Assembly (NCBI GenBank): GCA_027924585.1
Contig: BSBM01001387.1
Coordinates: 1,364,001-1,428,000, forward strand
DNA from: Larix kaempferi
Taxonomy: Eukaryota; Streptophyta; Pinopsida; Pinales; Pinaceae
Length of the DNA stretch: 64,000 nt
Direction of reading: 5' to 3'
A program made the position numbers and the translations under genes. Shown here piece after piece: positions 42,241-53,169 of this stretch. Position 1 is the stretch's first letter. Each line of letters begins with the position of its first letter. The notes under the pieces were generated by a model that was not told the DNA's origin, searched no databases, and worked only from the letters and a program-made list of their open reading frames with translations.

Positions 42241-44300
42241 CTATGTATAAAACCTAGTGGACACTAAACGACTAGGGAGCAAACATCATACCACTAAAAA
42301 AGTCCTAAGTGATCAAAACCAGGCAAACAAAGCTAATACTCTCAGAAGCAAGTATGGGATGATGAGGGCCCAGAAGAAACTAATAGAGTATCGACGGTCA
42401 GTTACATGACGTCCAATGGAGGTCCTCAGGGTGCAAGCATTTGAATCACCAAACCGCCTTCCTGGGATTACTACAAAGGGTTACCTTTCATGTATGTCCA
42501 AGGTGAAATGAAAATAGCCTTCCACTCTACCTGTGAAGAGCCCTAGGGTTAAGATACTAAGGATACCACGAATACAAAAATACCTGGGGGAACAGTCGTT
42601 AGCCTAGCCAAGACGCATGGGCAGGGTAGCAAAACCCGAAATCCAAAAGCACTTAAAAGTACTAGTGGATCCCCGTACACGAATCAACTCTCGTTTATGT
42701 TTGAAAGGAAAGTGAGGGGGTATCCTTAGCAGTTCCAGTCGCACACATCCTCATACTTAACTCTAGTTTGAGTAGAGCATTCCCAATATATTTTGATATA
42801 GGTGGGTTTACTTAAGAGATTGTCTTACTATGATTATTGAGCAATGAAACCGATTTCGGGTAGTTTAAGGTGATATACCCCAAAACCCTAGCCTAAGATA
42901 GTTGATGAAGTGTAAACCTAAAAAAGAAAAAGTTGCTAATTAATTTTATTAAATTTTCTTTGTAGAGGCTACTTTTTACTCAAGAATGGTAGTGAAGTGT
43001 GTGGTATGGTTTCAACAGAAAGCAAAGTGTGTACAAATGATGCTTTTAAAACTTCACAAAACTCTTTTTGTTTTTTCGTTTATGTTTTTTCAAAACAAGA
43101 AATAGACAATCCTAAGCATATGCATTTTTTCAATTTTCTTTTTTAACTTCCAAAGCAAAATAGAAAAATAATCTATCCTACTTCAAAACAGTAATGGCAA
43201 ATCTTACAACTATGCTACAAATTTTCAATTTTTTTGTCTTTTCTTATACTTTGCAAAAGAAAACGAACTTGAAAAAGGAAACAAGCAAGATCTAACAAGA
43301 GTGTGAGTAAAGATGAAAAAACCTAATGGCTTAAAACAAACAAATCAATAGACTTGACAAAGACTTAGCCTACAAAGTTGTTCGAATGAAAAACTCGAGA
43401 TTTGGAACGAGATGTAAAAGAAAAAGGGAAAACAGATGCTTGCAATAGGAAAAACAAACCAAAAGGCTTCTCCTAAGCATCAAAACCCAAGAAAAACATC
43501 TGCCAAACAAATAGGGTGGGCAAGTAAACTGAGGTAAATCTACCACCACACAAACTTAAAGGAAAATCTAACCAGAAGGCTTCAACTAGTTCAGATTGAC
43601 CTGAACAGGAGTTTAGATGGTATCCAGAGCAACAAACCTTTCAAAATCCACCCAAAAACTCAAACTGGGATCAAACCCTAAAAACTAAGACAAGACTCAG
43701 TAAAAGTGTGTAGGTATTGCAACATACAACAAGCATTGAGTGCGCAGGTCTGTATCAATGCAACATGCATCTAGGGAAAAAAGTGCGCTACTGTACCTAA
43801 CAGAAAGTCGCGCAGAACTTCAAAAATGACTAAAAAAAAAGATACCTAAAACAAGTGCTGAAGCAAATGAAGCAATCCAAAATAACTTTCAAGAGGTTAA
43901 ACGAGACTCAAAGAAGACAAATATGTCTCAGTAACAATCAGAGAAGCAAGGAAAATGCCAAAAGTAGACCCAAAAACCTGGAAACTAAACCCTAGTGGAA
44001 GGCTTAGACATATAGGACATATGTGCTTATGTTTGGTATAAAAACCAGCACCTGCAACAAAAAATGCATGGCTATGTTTCAAGGAAACTACCGCACAAGG
44101 AAGAAAGTGCGCTTCTGTATGCATAGAAGACTAGCGAACAGGGACTTAAAGCAATAAAAAGAGATTTTCTTAGTCAGACTAAAATGAATCAAGATAAAAA
44201 GGAAAAGAAAAGTAACCTATAAGAACCTCTCAGAAAACCAACAGATTGTAAAACTGAAAGAAAACCTAGACAAGGTCCACAGAGCAGAAACAACTGGTGT
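42241..44300 (-). other. Gypsy-B 5' leader, about 2 kb
   Basis: Between primer site and gag. A-rich on the plus strand (T-rich on the coding strand), no frame over 80 codons with recognisable content. Long leaders are usual in Tat/Ogre-type elements; a lost ORF before gag cannot be excluded. Confidence 0.45.
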
Positions 44301-44318
44301 TCCCTAGCGGAGTCGCCA
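44301..44318 (-). promoter_or_regulatory. Gypsy-B primer binding site
   Basis: Minus strand TGGCGACTCCGCTAGGGA, 4 bases after the LTR end ...GCACAACA. This is the primer site pattern of Tat/Ogre-type gypsy elements (TGGCGACTCCACTGGGGA in relatives). Confidence 0.8.
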
Positions 44319-44322
44319 GTTC

Positions 44323-45242
44323 TGTTGTGCAGGAATATACCCTATAGTGTGGGAGATGACACTACCAACTTACATGGGGTGAAGGTAAATACATTATGCT
44401 TTGCATTGATTACTATGAATGAAACAATATTAGGATTCCGGAAATAGTACCTTTTTAACGATGGCTGGTCCTAGCGTTCACCCAATCTTTTACAGTAATG
44501 TCCTTGCAAAACAAGTTAACCTTCGTCAGTGTATCTTGACTGTAATATATATAATGAAATTGAAAATAATTTAACATTAATCACAACAAGACATTCAATA
44601 AAATAGACATTCCATTGGGACAGGAAGGGTATTTCCACCTTTTATTGTCAAAGAAATGTAGTTAAGTACAGATATACCTGATCTATCCAGACACTTCTGC
44701 AATCGAGTCTTGGGATCCTGCTCCTCAAAATGAATTAGAAAATCCTTCAGTGTAATACTAGCTTCTTATTCATTGGCCTTTTCCTCATGGCTTCCCCTTG
44801 TATTTATGGGACAAGGCAGGAAGTTAGATTTGTGAGGCAGTTTAATTGGGAGGTTGGGGGAGTTACCGAACCAACCTCAACTAATCCCAATTCGTAATCT
44901 TAATATATTTTTTCCATTCATATTAACATGTGTGCAAGTATCATATCAGTAAACCAGTGCACAATATGCAACTTTTGTTGTTTACAACCAGTACACACAT
45001 CTTTTGAGGTAAGTGCGCGGGTTATCTTCAGTAGAACCAACGTTTAGAATGCTAGATGTTAGTGGCAATAGTAGCACACACATATTGGAAACTATAGAAA
45101 AAATATGTTTTTCAGCTGAAGATGTGTAATCTCAGCAATAACTCATCCAAGGTCAACCAACTCTTCCATCCATAGTGTCCTTTTGTGTGATCAACAGGGG
45201 AATGTGATCATGTACGGAGAAGTGCAGATTTGACCTATAACA
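44323..45242 (-). repeat. Gypsy-B 5' LTR (920 bp)
   Basis: Partner of 30692-31611; minus-strand ends TGTTATAGG...CACAACA. Flanked on the right by the target duplication aacat (45243-45247). Confidence 0.92.
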
Positions 45243-45247
45243 AACAT

Positions 45248-47070
45248 ATTCAAAATTACTGGCGCATTCAAATATATGTGTTCGATACTTAACATATTAC
45301 TCTCATCCACCATACATGTGAACATACATATAAAAGCACGAACACACATAACTATAAGCATGAATGTAAATATAAACATAGACATACACAATCACACTCA
45401 TTCATTCTTATAACACACTTATTTACGTGGTTCACCCCCAGGATGGGAGCTATGTCCACGGGAATTGTTGTTTATATTAACGGGAAGGGTCAACAGTTCC
45501 AGTCCGCGCACACAGTTGCGAACTCTTCTCTACAATAGGTCTCTGCGCACATAGCTATAGAGCCTTTTCCTCTCTTCTTGCTCTTTACAATGCTTAGTCT
45601 TTTCCAAAAGACTTAAGACCAAAAATATGACTATGAGAGACCAAAAATAAGGCCAAGGTAAGATCTTATATATTACCAATAATACCAACCCTTCCCTTAC
45701 AAAATTTCCCCTTTTATATATTGTTCCCGAGGGTCATGTCTTTACAATCATTGTGGGCCAAAATTCCTATAGTAACCAAAAATCCCCCCCAAAATGGCGT
45801 GGTTACCCTGCTAACTAGGCCTATTGGAGTCGATAGCTACAACACTCGACTTCGACTGCCTTTCTATGTTGCTTCTGGCTCTAACGCCCATTCTGACAGC
45901 CGCAGTTCTGACTGCGTGGATTTGATTGCACACTGGCATGACCCTTTCTACTGTTCTGCTCCTTTTGTCATTGTCGGTCCGTCGCTCTAGCTACCTCAGC
46001 TATCCTGATCGTTCTTAGTACTCTGTCTTAACTAAGGTGACAGGTCCCTTTCCTCCAACTCCGCACCGCTCCTCACCCTGTTCCTGGGATTTGCGGAGTC
46101 CTTTACCCAAAATAGGTCGCTTCTGGACCTCGCTTTGCCTGTACTTCAGTGCCAAAAATAACTCTTGCACTGGAAACATGCACTACAAAACTGCTCCACT
46201 TGGGCCTTGCCCAACATTGATTTACCATACCACTTGATATTGGACGTCGGTGATTTACCATTACCAAAAGTAGTAATGGATCTCTGCGAAAGAGGTTTTG
46301 GAAAATATTCCTAGGATCCATTATTAATGAAAAGATGACAAGTCCTTGGGATATTTTCAGCCAAACGACTTGCCCACCCATCGCTAACCATCGCACACAT
46401 TGTCGATGCACTATGAGCCACAACCATAGATCTTCCCTTTCATCCAACGATTGTATCTTCATCCTCCTACTGTTAACCATCGCACACATTTCTGATTCAC
46501 TATGATCCATGACCATTGATCTTCCCTTTTATCCAATGGTCAAATCTCTGCCCATCGAGCCCTTGGTTCCTTAGCTTTGTTCACCTGGTTCATTGGGTCT
46601 ATCAATATGGTGTTGAACCCTTACAAGCCCCTGGGCTGGATTCTAGTGCTTAGGCACTGATGTGGTTGGTCCACATCATACCTTCAACCCATGTGGATCC
46701 TCCATGTCACCCATCCCTGTGGCATGGGTGGGGCCTGCTTAAAATTACCAAAAGTGTTAAAATTTTGAAATACTATGAGATTTTATTACGACAATAAGGG
46801 GATTAATTCAAGGTTATGTTCGCCCCCTTATCCTCTTCTTAACAAAACATAACCTTTCCATTACAAATATGCAATTTTTGAAAATTCCCATTAACTACTC
46901 TACATCTCCCGTTGGTAGACCATAGATCTAAATTGTGACTTGGTTAGATTACCATCTAACTACTGAAACCACGAGTTCATGAGTTCTCATAGGATCATTT
47001 AATCTACAACTTAGATTTTTTCTTGCACATGTGTATTTCTAGCCCATACAGCTCTGATATTGCAACCAGA
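45248..47070. other. Non-coding DNA with LTR-like phrases
   Basis: No convincing gene; the longest frames (137 codons on minus at 46516-46103, 89 codons on plus at 45721-45990) have no motif I know. The phrase tacgtggttcaccc followed by tccacggg near 45424-45462 is common in plant copia LTRs. A tandem duplication of about 89 bp lies at 46383-46560. Confidence 0.4.
46383..46560. repeat. Tandem duplication, two units of about 89 bp
   Basis: taaccatcgcacacatt begins both units (46385 and 46474), and the phrases ccata/ttgatcttccctttcatcc and ttgatcttcccttttatcc follow at the same offset. The units differ at several positions. Confidence 0.7.
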
Positions 47071-48060
47071 AGCTCTGATAGCACTCTGTAATGTCCCATT
47101 CACCCAATCTGACCAACGTGAGCGGACATTAACCAACTACTATTTTGTAAATTTTTCTCCATAACCATATTACAAATTCATAATATGTAAAATATGTGTG
47201 CAGATGAAAAATAAAAACACACAGTCAAAATAAACTCAATCCACACACACACAATGTGCATATACAATCATAATCATAATAGGCATTAAATAAAAACATT
47301 GCATACTCAAATACAAAATAATACTTATCTTTAAACAAAGAAGATCCAAGCAAGTGGCTATCTAAGAGCAATTTTCCACCCAACCATAGGAACTCTATCC
47401 AACATATACTATTTATCCTAAGAGGACACCCCCAAGCTAGGCTATGAGATCACCAGGGAAAGGAAACACCTATTGGCTTCTCTCTCTTATCACACAACCT
47501 TTTCGGCTCCCTATGCTTAGCCAAAACCTCATACATAGTTCTACATAGGTATCACTCAGCCATCACAGCCATGGTACTCCTTCCATATTCCCCACACAAC
47601 ACAAGGAAGGAATTTCCCTTCGTTGATCTACAGTTCCCTAAGGGAATCCAACCCTTACAATGCTCAATGATGTGTGATGAGTCAGAGATACAGGTATCTG
47701 ATAGCCTTTTTTCCCCACATCAAAAGCACAAGAAAGGGTGAAGAAATACACTTGTTTTGTGGGAGAAATGATTTACCTTGATTATTTAATGAAGTTGTTT
47801 TAAAGATTATTCTTGTATGTTTGAATGCATGTTCAATAAACTAATTATATGAAAATTGAGTATGATTGAGCAAGTCCAGGTACACTAAGGGACAAACACA
47901 CAGATCCAACAGAGGACTAAAAGATCACCACCAAAGCTTAGTGCCTTTTTCCTGATTTCTAGAGAGAAAACCTGTTCAAACAGAATCAGGGATTAGACAT
48001 ATAAGTTAAGTTAAGCATTAGAGGCACATATATACGTGCCTCTCAGCTAGCGAGAGGATC
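47071..48060 (-). repeat. Gypsy-type LTR end with worn primer site, minus strand
   Basis: Minus strand ends ...GAATGGGACATTACA (47087), followed by GTGCTATCAGAGCT (47071-47084), close to the GTGGTATCAGAGC that follows GGGACATTACA in plant chromovirus (Del/Tekay-like) elements. This marks a 5' LTR of a leftward element whose internal region is no longer recognisable. The right limit (about 48060) is a guess. Confidence 0.5.
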
Positions 48061-48147
48061 CTGTTGTCATTTTTGAGAACCATTGTTTTATGTTTTTATA
48101 TTGTCGAGATACTTTGAGTTACAAACTTTTGTTAAATTATGAAGTTG

Positions 48148-48980
48148 TGTTGGCAGGCGGTTTGGTAAGGAAGAGTCGCAGCATCACCGATGCTGCGACA
48201 TGTCAGAAGAGGTCACGGAAGGCAAAAGAATAGATTATTTTTATGTATTTTTGAGTCGATTGTACCGCAGTAGGCGGGTTTTTGGGTCATTGGACCATAT
48301 GAGACATAAACTTGAGTCGATTGTACCACAATAGGTGGGTTTTTGGGTGATTTGGACCGCGTCAGTTAGATTTTGGGTCAATTGTCCAGGCGTCGGTTAG
48401 AAAGTTGTTAGTAAGTGGACAAGCATTGTAAAGGCGGAAGCCTATATATAGACAAGAAGTTGTAGGTCGAGAAGAGAGGTGAGAGAGGAAAGATAGAGAT
48501 AGATCTTGGAGATATGGTTTTTGCATAAATTATGAGATCTGGTTTTGTCGAGATATTGTATCAGGGTTTTTTTGGAGTAATATGACATGATAGAATTGTT
48601 TTGGTGAAATTCCCTGTGTATCTTTTGTATTAATGCCTAATGTGATGATTTCTTGCTGTAGTTAACCTTGTAATGTTATATCTGTCTTGTTGCAATGAAT
48701 GATTCTGTTACAAAATGCTATTGATGTTAATCTTGAATGTATAAGATCTGTTTTGGATACTGCAATAAATGAGTTAAGTAAGTAAATGCCGCAACACCCT
48801 CCTTCATTCGATGGAAACATGGTTCCATCCACTCTCCCTTGATCGCCTCGGGTGAGAGCTCATCTGCTCTGCAGGTGTTGCTGGGTAGGGTCAAACCTGT
48901 CCGGGCTGGTGCTCAGGGAGGTCGCAGTGGGTTGGTGTCGATAGTGATGAGAACCCCTATCGACGGGGTTTGAGTCAACA
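48148..48980 (+). repeat. Gypsy-C 5' LTR (833 bp)
   Basis: TGTTGGCAGG...GAGTCAACA. TATA-like phrase tatatatag near 48451 with a GAGAGAGG-rich start region after it. The last 140 bp share the gggtgaga..tcatctgctctgcaggtg phrase with Gypsy-A. Internal near-repeat: the phrase gagtcgattgtacc..gcgggtttttgggt occurs twice (about 48251 and 48312). Confidence 0.95.
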
Positions 48981-48982
48981 AA

Positions 48983-49001
48983 TGGTTCCATTGTCGGGAC
49001 C
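48983..49001 (+). promoter_or_regulatory. Gypsy-C primer binding site
   Basis: TGGTTCCATTGTCGGGACC, 2 bp after the LTR. Resembles the Asp-tRNA-type site of Athila/Tat elements at TTG.CGGG but differs at several places; the primer tRNA is therefore not certain. Confidence 0.6.
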
Positions 49002-49023
49002 ATGTATGAAGTGAAAGGAGGAT

Positions 49024-49499
49024 ATGTTGTGGCACTCGACGAAACAGGAGATCCAAGAATGGTTTGATCAGAAGTTGCAGGAATTCGTTGAAGAGGAAAG
49101 ATGGAACACTCGGCTGACAGTAGGATAGTGGGAAGATAGATACATTCATGATGGTCAGCACGAATGGTTCTTCTATGAGTTCCCAGTCCTATTGTTTGAA
49201 TGGTTGGCAAAGTTGACTTTCCAAAAGAGGAACTTCCAAGGTGGTGAACCGACGACCTAGACCCCCAAATTGATTCAGGAACCGTAGGAAGTTGATAATA
49301 AAGCATTGCGGGCCATCGAAGTGTGGTTTGATAGAATCTTAGAGGGCTATATCACAGAGTTCATGGTTGATACTCAAAAGTCCTATAGTGAATCCAAAAT
49401 ATATTTTTTCCGCAAACCTCGGGGAAGGTTTTTACTGTCGCTTCAACTGTCGATCAAGATGCTTATTTGCGAAAAAAGGTATATTGAAGATGCATCTTG
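49024..49499 (+). pseudogene. Gypsy-C gag, N-terminal domain
   Basis: Starts at ATG 49024, 44 bp after the LTR as in Gypsy-A. Reads MLWHSTKQEIQEWFDQKLQE, then FQGGEP, then VWFDRILEGYITEFMVDTQKSYS, each aligned with a block of the Gypsy-A frame at 12246-12749. Stops interrupt it before FQGGEP and at 49257-49259 and 49282-49286. The terminal TGA is at 49497-49499. Probably a matrix-like gag part; no named domain recognised. Confidence 0.65.
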
Positions 49500-49920
49500 A
49501 TCAGTAGACAGCCTGGTGGGCGGAGGCCGTGGGTACCGCGACAGTTGGGGGGAGGTACATGGAATGTTGAGGGGTAGATGGGTGTAGGTCATGATGAGAC
49601 TGTGAGTGAAGCTGAGGAAGAAAGTGGTCTTACGAGGGGAAGAGCAAGGTTCTGATAGGAAAAGAGGCAGAGGACGGGAGAAGGTCCTACTGCAGTCGAA
49701 CCGCAAGACCGTAAAGGAAGACCACACGGGACAAAGCGACCTCACAGTCTTGACAAGGACAACCAAGATACACCTAGGATAGAGGCAAGACCAAACCCCA
49801 GCACCAACGTACCCACACCTCCACTCACTATCTCTCAGATAGCAAGAAATACCACTTCGACACCGCCAATTCGTCAATCCCACATAATTTAATTGGTAGT
49901 CGTACAATGAAAGGAGGAAG

Positions 49921-51275
49921 GAAGCCCATAATGGGGGGTGATGATGCTAAGTTACCGTTGTTCCACGGGAGTGGTACAGACAACCTAGAATAGTATTGGT
50001 TTTTGTATGAAGCAGTTTGGACCATAAAACAAATCACCGATGATGCTGGTAGAAAAAAATAGTTAGCGACGACTCTGCGAGGTCGTGCATTAGATTGGTT
50101 TATGAAGTTTTTTCTAGTCCCTATAGGAGCCACAGAGAAGTCTCTAGATGATATTCAGGATGAGATGGTTGTCGAATTTAGAAAGCCCAAGTTTGAGGCT
50201 CAATATATTACGGAATTGAAAGAAATTGAGCAGTATCCCAATGAGACGGTATGGGATTTTGACCAACAATTCAAGACACTGATGGCAAAGGTTAGTTTTG
50301 ATATGAGAACCGTCCAACATAAAGAATGGTTCATCGCGGAACTACTACCACATATTTGGCTACCATTGATGCAAAAAAACATCGCGACGCCCAGTGAAGC
50401 TCTGGAGATTGGAATGCGATTGGAGGCATCGCCGGTTGGAGAAAATGCAACCGGGATGTCGTAGATACAAACACAGCTCACTAACTTAGCTATACAGCTA
50501 CAATATTTGAAGAAGGGAAAGGAGCAGCACGAAGATGTTTGTTGTACGCGATGTCGAGGAGAAGGGCATACGAAGGACAATTTCCCAGACTTCCACAATT
50601 ATTTGGTTTCAGGAGCACCAAATCCATTGAATGGTGGTAGCATGTCATGGTGTCGCATTTTCCATGTGTATGGGCATAGCCATGAAAATTGCCCATATAT
50701 GCAGAAAATTGTCACCACCCTGAGGAATCTTTATTGTACATTCTGCAAATCGGTGGGTCACGACGACAAGGATTGTCGTGCATATGGGTTGCTATAAGAA
50801 AGAATGTGTGATGCGTTCTATGTAAAGGACGACCAACGTGTCGTACAACATCCGCAACTGTAGGTAGCCCAACCAATAGCTCAACCGTAGATGCAGTTTG
50901 TACCGCAGCAGCAGCAACCGCCACAGTTCATGCCGCAATATGCTCCAACGCAGATGGCTCCACAGCAACCACAGTATGTACAATAGCCATAGTATATACA
51001 ACAAGGGAAAGGGATGCAGCCGGCACCAATGCAGCAATAGTTCAACCAACCACAGTACCAACAGCAGGGATGATTTCAGGGAGGATACTGGGGAGGCCAT
51101 GGCAGAGGATTTGGTCGTGGAGGAGGACGAGGTGGTTGTGGACCTGTTCAATGCTATCACTGTGCAGTATGGGGACACTACTAGCAAGACTATACACTTC
51201 CACAGAAGCAGTGTACGTTCTGCTTTGTTAATGATCACACGGTTGAGAATTGTCCACAGTTGATTGCGCGATGGA
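49921..51275 (+). pseudogene. Gypsy-C gag, capsid and five zinc knuckles
   Basis: Capsid: LPLFHGSGTDNLE, ALDWFMKF, EFRKPKFEAQYITELKEIEQ, WDFDQQFKTLMAK and HKEWFIAELLPHIWLPLM. Nucleocapsid: knuckle 1 CTRCRGEGHTKDN (50543, last Cys changed to Phe), knuckle 2 CRIFHVYGHSHENC (about 50651, second Cys changed), knuckle 3 CTFCKSVGHDDKDC (about 50738), knuckle 4 CYHCAVWGHY (about 51155, with a stop and Tyr for the last Cys) and knuckle 5 CTFCFVNDHTVENC (about 51211). A Gln/Pro-rich and then Gly/Arg-rich segment lies between knuckles 3 and 4. Stops include 49990-49992, 50062-50064, 50461-50463 and 50795-50797. Confidence 0.8.
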
Positions 51276-51841
51276 AAGTAGGAAATAATCCCTAATTACA
51301 GACCCAGCCCTAGGCACAGTAGCCTACCAAGAACCCAGTGCAACAATCATTGCAGAACCAGAATATGCGGCAGAATCAGAATCAAAATGTGAACCCACCC
51401 AGGAATCTGCCGCTGAACCAGAACCAAGGTGCGAATATCATGACAATTTCTGCAGAGCCAAGATTATAAGATGCTTCTGTTGCCGTGGTCACTCGCGGAG
51501 GAAATAAAACTGGAGCGGACAGCTCAATGATCAAGTTAGCTGGACAAAAGAAGGTATCATTTGACATTGATGCGGAGTGGGAGACGTTTCTTCAAGCATG
51601 ACGTGCACTAGAAAACGACTGAGGTAAAATTGTTGTGTATGACATGCCCTCTACTTTTGATGCTACTTCGAAGGCTGGCCCATCACAACGGTCCATCACA
51701 CTTCAAGCATTTTTGTAACATTGTTTGTCCTTGGCAAGAGATCCCAATTCTCTTGTTGTGATTGAAGCCTTGTTGCGACGACCGACCAACGATCGACAAG
51801 AGCTCGTGGTTAATTCCCTGCAACAACAGAAGATGGGTAAG

Positions 51842-52333
51842 GAGATGCGGATGAATATTCAAATTGGTGACTACGATGTTGATTCGGTTATTTTGGACCT
51901 TGGTTCGGATGTCAACATCTTGACCAAGTAGGCTTCACAAAATATGGGGAGCCCCCCATTGAGCTGGTCTCCTGTACAGGTTCGATGAGCTAATCATGCT
52001 AAAGTAACACCAATTGGGAGAGTTCCATGAATGGTGGTTGACATTGAGGGAATGAAAACATATGCTGACTTCGATGTAATAGAAGTAGTCGAGGGAGGAA
52101 GCTCTTACCCAACATTACTGGGGATTGGATGGGATAATGATAGTGGAGTTGTAATCAACTTCAAGCGATGGATGATGACTTTTGAAAATCGTGATCTCAG
52201 AGTTATCGCCCCATTGGATTCGGCTGAAGGACGCTGCTACATAGAGCCAGTGAAGGACGACGATCCCAACAGATGGGACCATGCATTCAATATTTCTGAA
52301 GATTATATCCATCCGACTACCAACGGTGAGCTG
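51842..52333 (+). pseudogene. Gypsy-C aspartic protease
   Basis: MNIQIGDYDVDSVILDLGSDVNIL carries the active-site DLGS, intact here. After stops at 51929-51931, 51988 and 52028-52030 it continues with a KTYADFDVIEVVE stretch, YPTLLGIGWDND (the usual end of the fold) and FENRDLRVIAPLDSAEGRCY. From 52031 the frame is open right through the capsid-like pair into reverse transcriptase (600 codons). Role: cleavage of the polyprotein. Confidence 0.75.
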
Positions 52334-52369
52334 AGATGGCACAGTGACAACTCTGCGTCTTCCGACTCT

Positions 52370-52960
52370 AATGATGCGCTAGAATATTGGCAGAACCGCT
52401 TGCACGAGGTATCGCTCCGTAAGTGCAGGTTGGTCACACAGTCATTATGTCGTATCGCAACTGAAACAGTTACACTACCAACATATGAAGGGATTCCTGG
52501 CTTATCTGACTTTCTAACGGAGTTCGAAGAAAGAGTTTCTGAACCTCAGCGATTGCTGGCGTTGAACGAAGCATTGAAAGCTGCTCCAGCATGCTGGTGG
52601 GAAACACACAAGGCATCAATTGATGGATGGTCGAAATGCAGAAGATTGATGATGGTATGCTTAGGCAATACCGAGGTCTACCACACTGTGAAGTATGATG
52701 GTCAGGACGACCCTAGTGGTCATTTGATGGAGTGTCAGCGGTTATGGGTATCGCGACCAAAAGATGAGTGGGTCCATTCTTTTATCCATACTTTGGATGA
52801 GATGCCATGCTCATGGTATACTGTAGTTGAGTTGCAAGGGGAAATTTCTACTTGGCTGGAGCTCACCGTGTGTTTTACCCATACATTCAGTTTTGCGGAT
52901 GCTGATCCAAAAGTCAATAATGCATTACAGCTCATCCGTGATGTAGTTCTGCAGGTTGTC
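52370..52960 (+). CDS. Gypsy-C pair of capsid-like domains between protease and RT
   Basis: Within the 600-codon frame 52031-53833. Unit 1 (about 52470-52660): TLPTYEGIPGLSDFLTEFEE, LKAAPACWWETHKASIDGW. Unit 2 (about 52690-52955): KYDGQDDPSGHLMECQRLW, WVHSFIHTLDEMPCSWYTVV, LELTVCFTHTFSF and ALQLIRDVV. Both follow retrotransposon gag/capsid patterns (G..DP..hl, hydrophobic helix with W after A/C, W..L...F...F); the true capsid is elsewhere, at 49921-50460. Gypsy-A has the same pair in the same place. No stop or shift in this copy although the surrounding gag is broken. Function unknown; resemblance is by motif only, and one worn duplication is the simplest origin. Confidence 0.6.
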
Positions 52961-53169
52961 CCGGTGGCCTATCCTACGGATCTGCATACGCACTGCCAGA
53001 TGCAGTCTCGCATGGAATGCTTCAATATCAGTGGTGGGCCAGAAGATGGTGATGATCCACGGAATGTGAATATCCCAGAATCAGAAGGAATTCATGCTGT
53101 GGTACCACCTAATGCGCCAAGCGATCCTATTAGTCAGCCGTTGAAAATTTGCAAGATTAACATTGGGAC

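Larger units (their letters stand above)
30692..45242 (-). mobile_element. Gypsy-B: complete Tat-like gypsy element, minus strand
   Basis: LTRs of 920 bp each (30692-31611 and 44323-45242) with TG...CA ends, the target duplication aacat (30687-30691 and 45243-45247), a primer site next to the right LTR and a purine tract next to the left LTR. This makes a 14,551-bp element read right to left. Order on the minus strand: 2-kb leader, gag, protease, reverse transcriptase, RNase H, integrase, second RNase H. An extra ORF on the opposite strand (33726-35262) lies between these and the 3' LTR. Two RNase H domains, the primer site and the extra ORF point to the Tat group. Every domain is broken by stops or shifts. 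Confidence 0.92.

Noticed and set aside
48860-49306. 148-codon minus-strand frame over the Gypsy-C LTR end and gag start
   Set aside because: It is opposite the primer site and gag N-terminal part, which are supported by comparison with Gypsy-A.
49443-49907. 154-codon minus-strand frame
   Set aside because: It is a shadow of the Gypsy-C gag linker with no recognisable motif.
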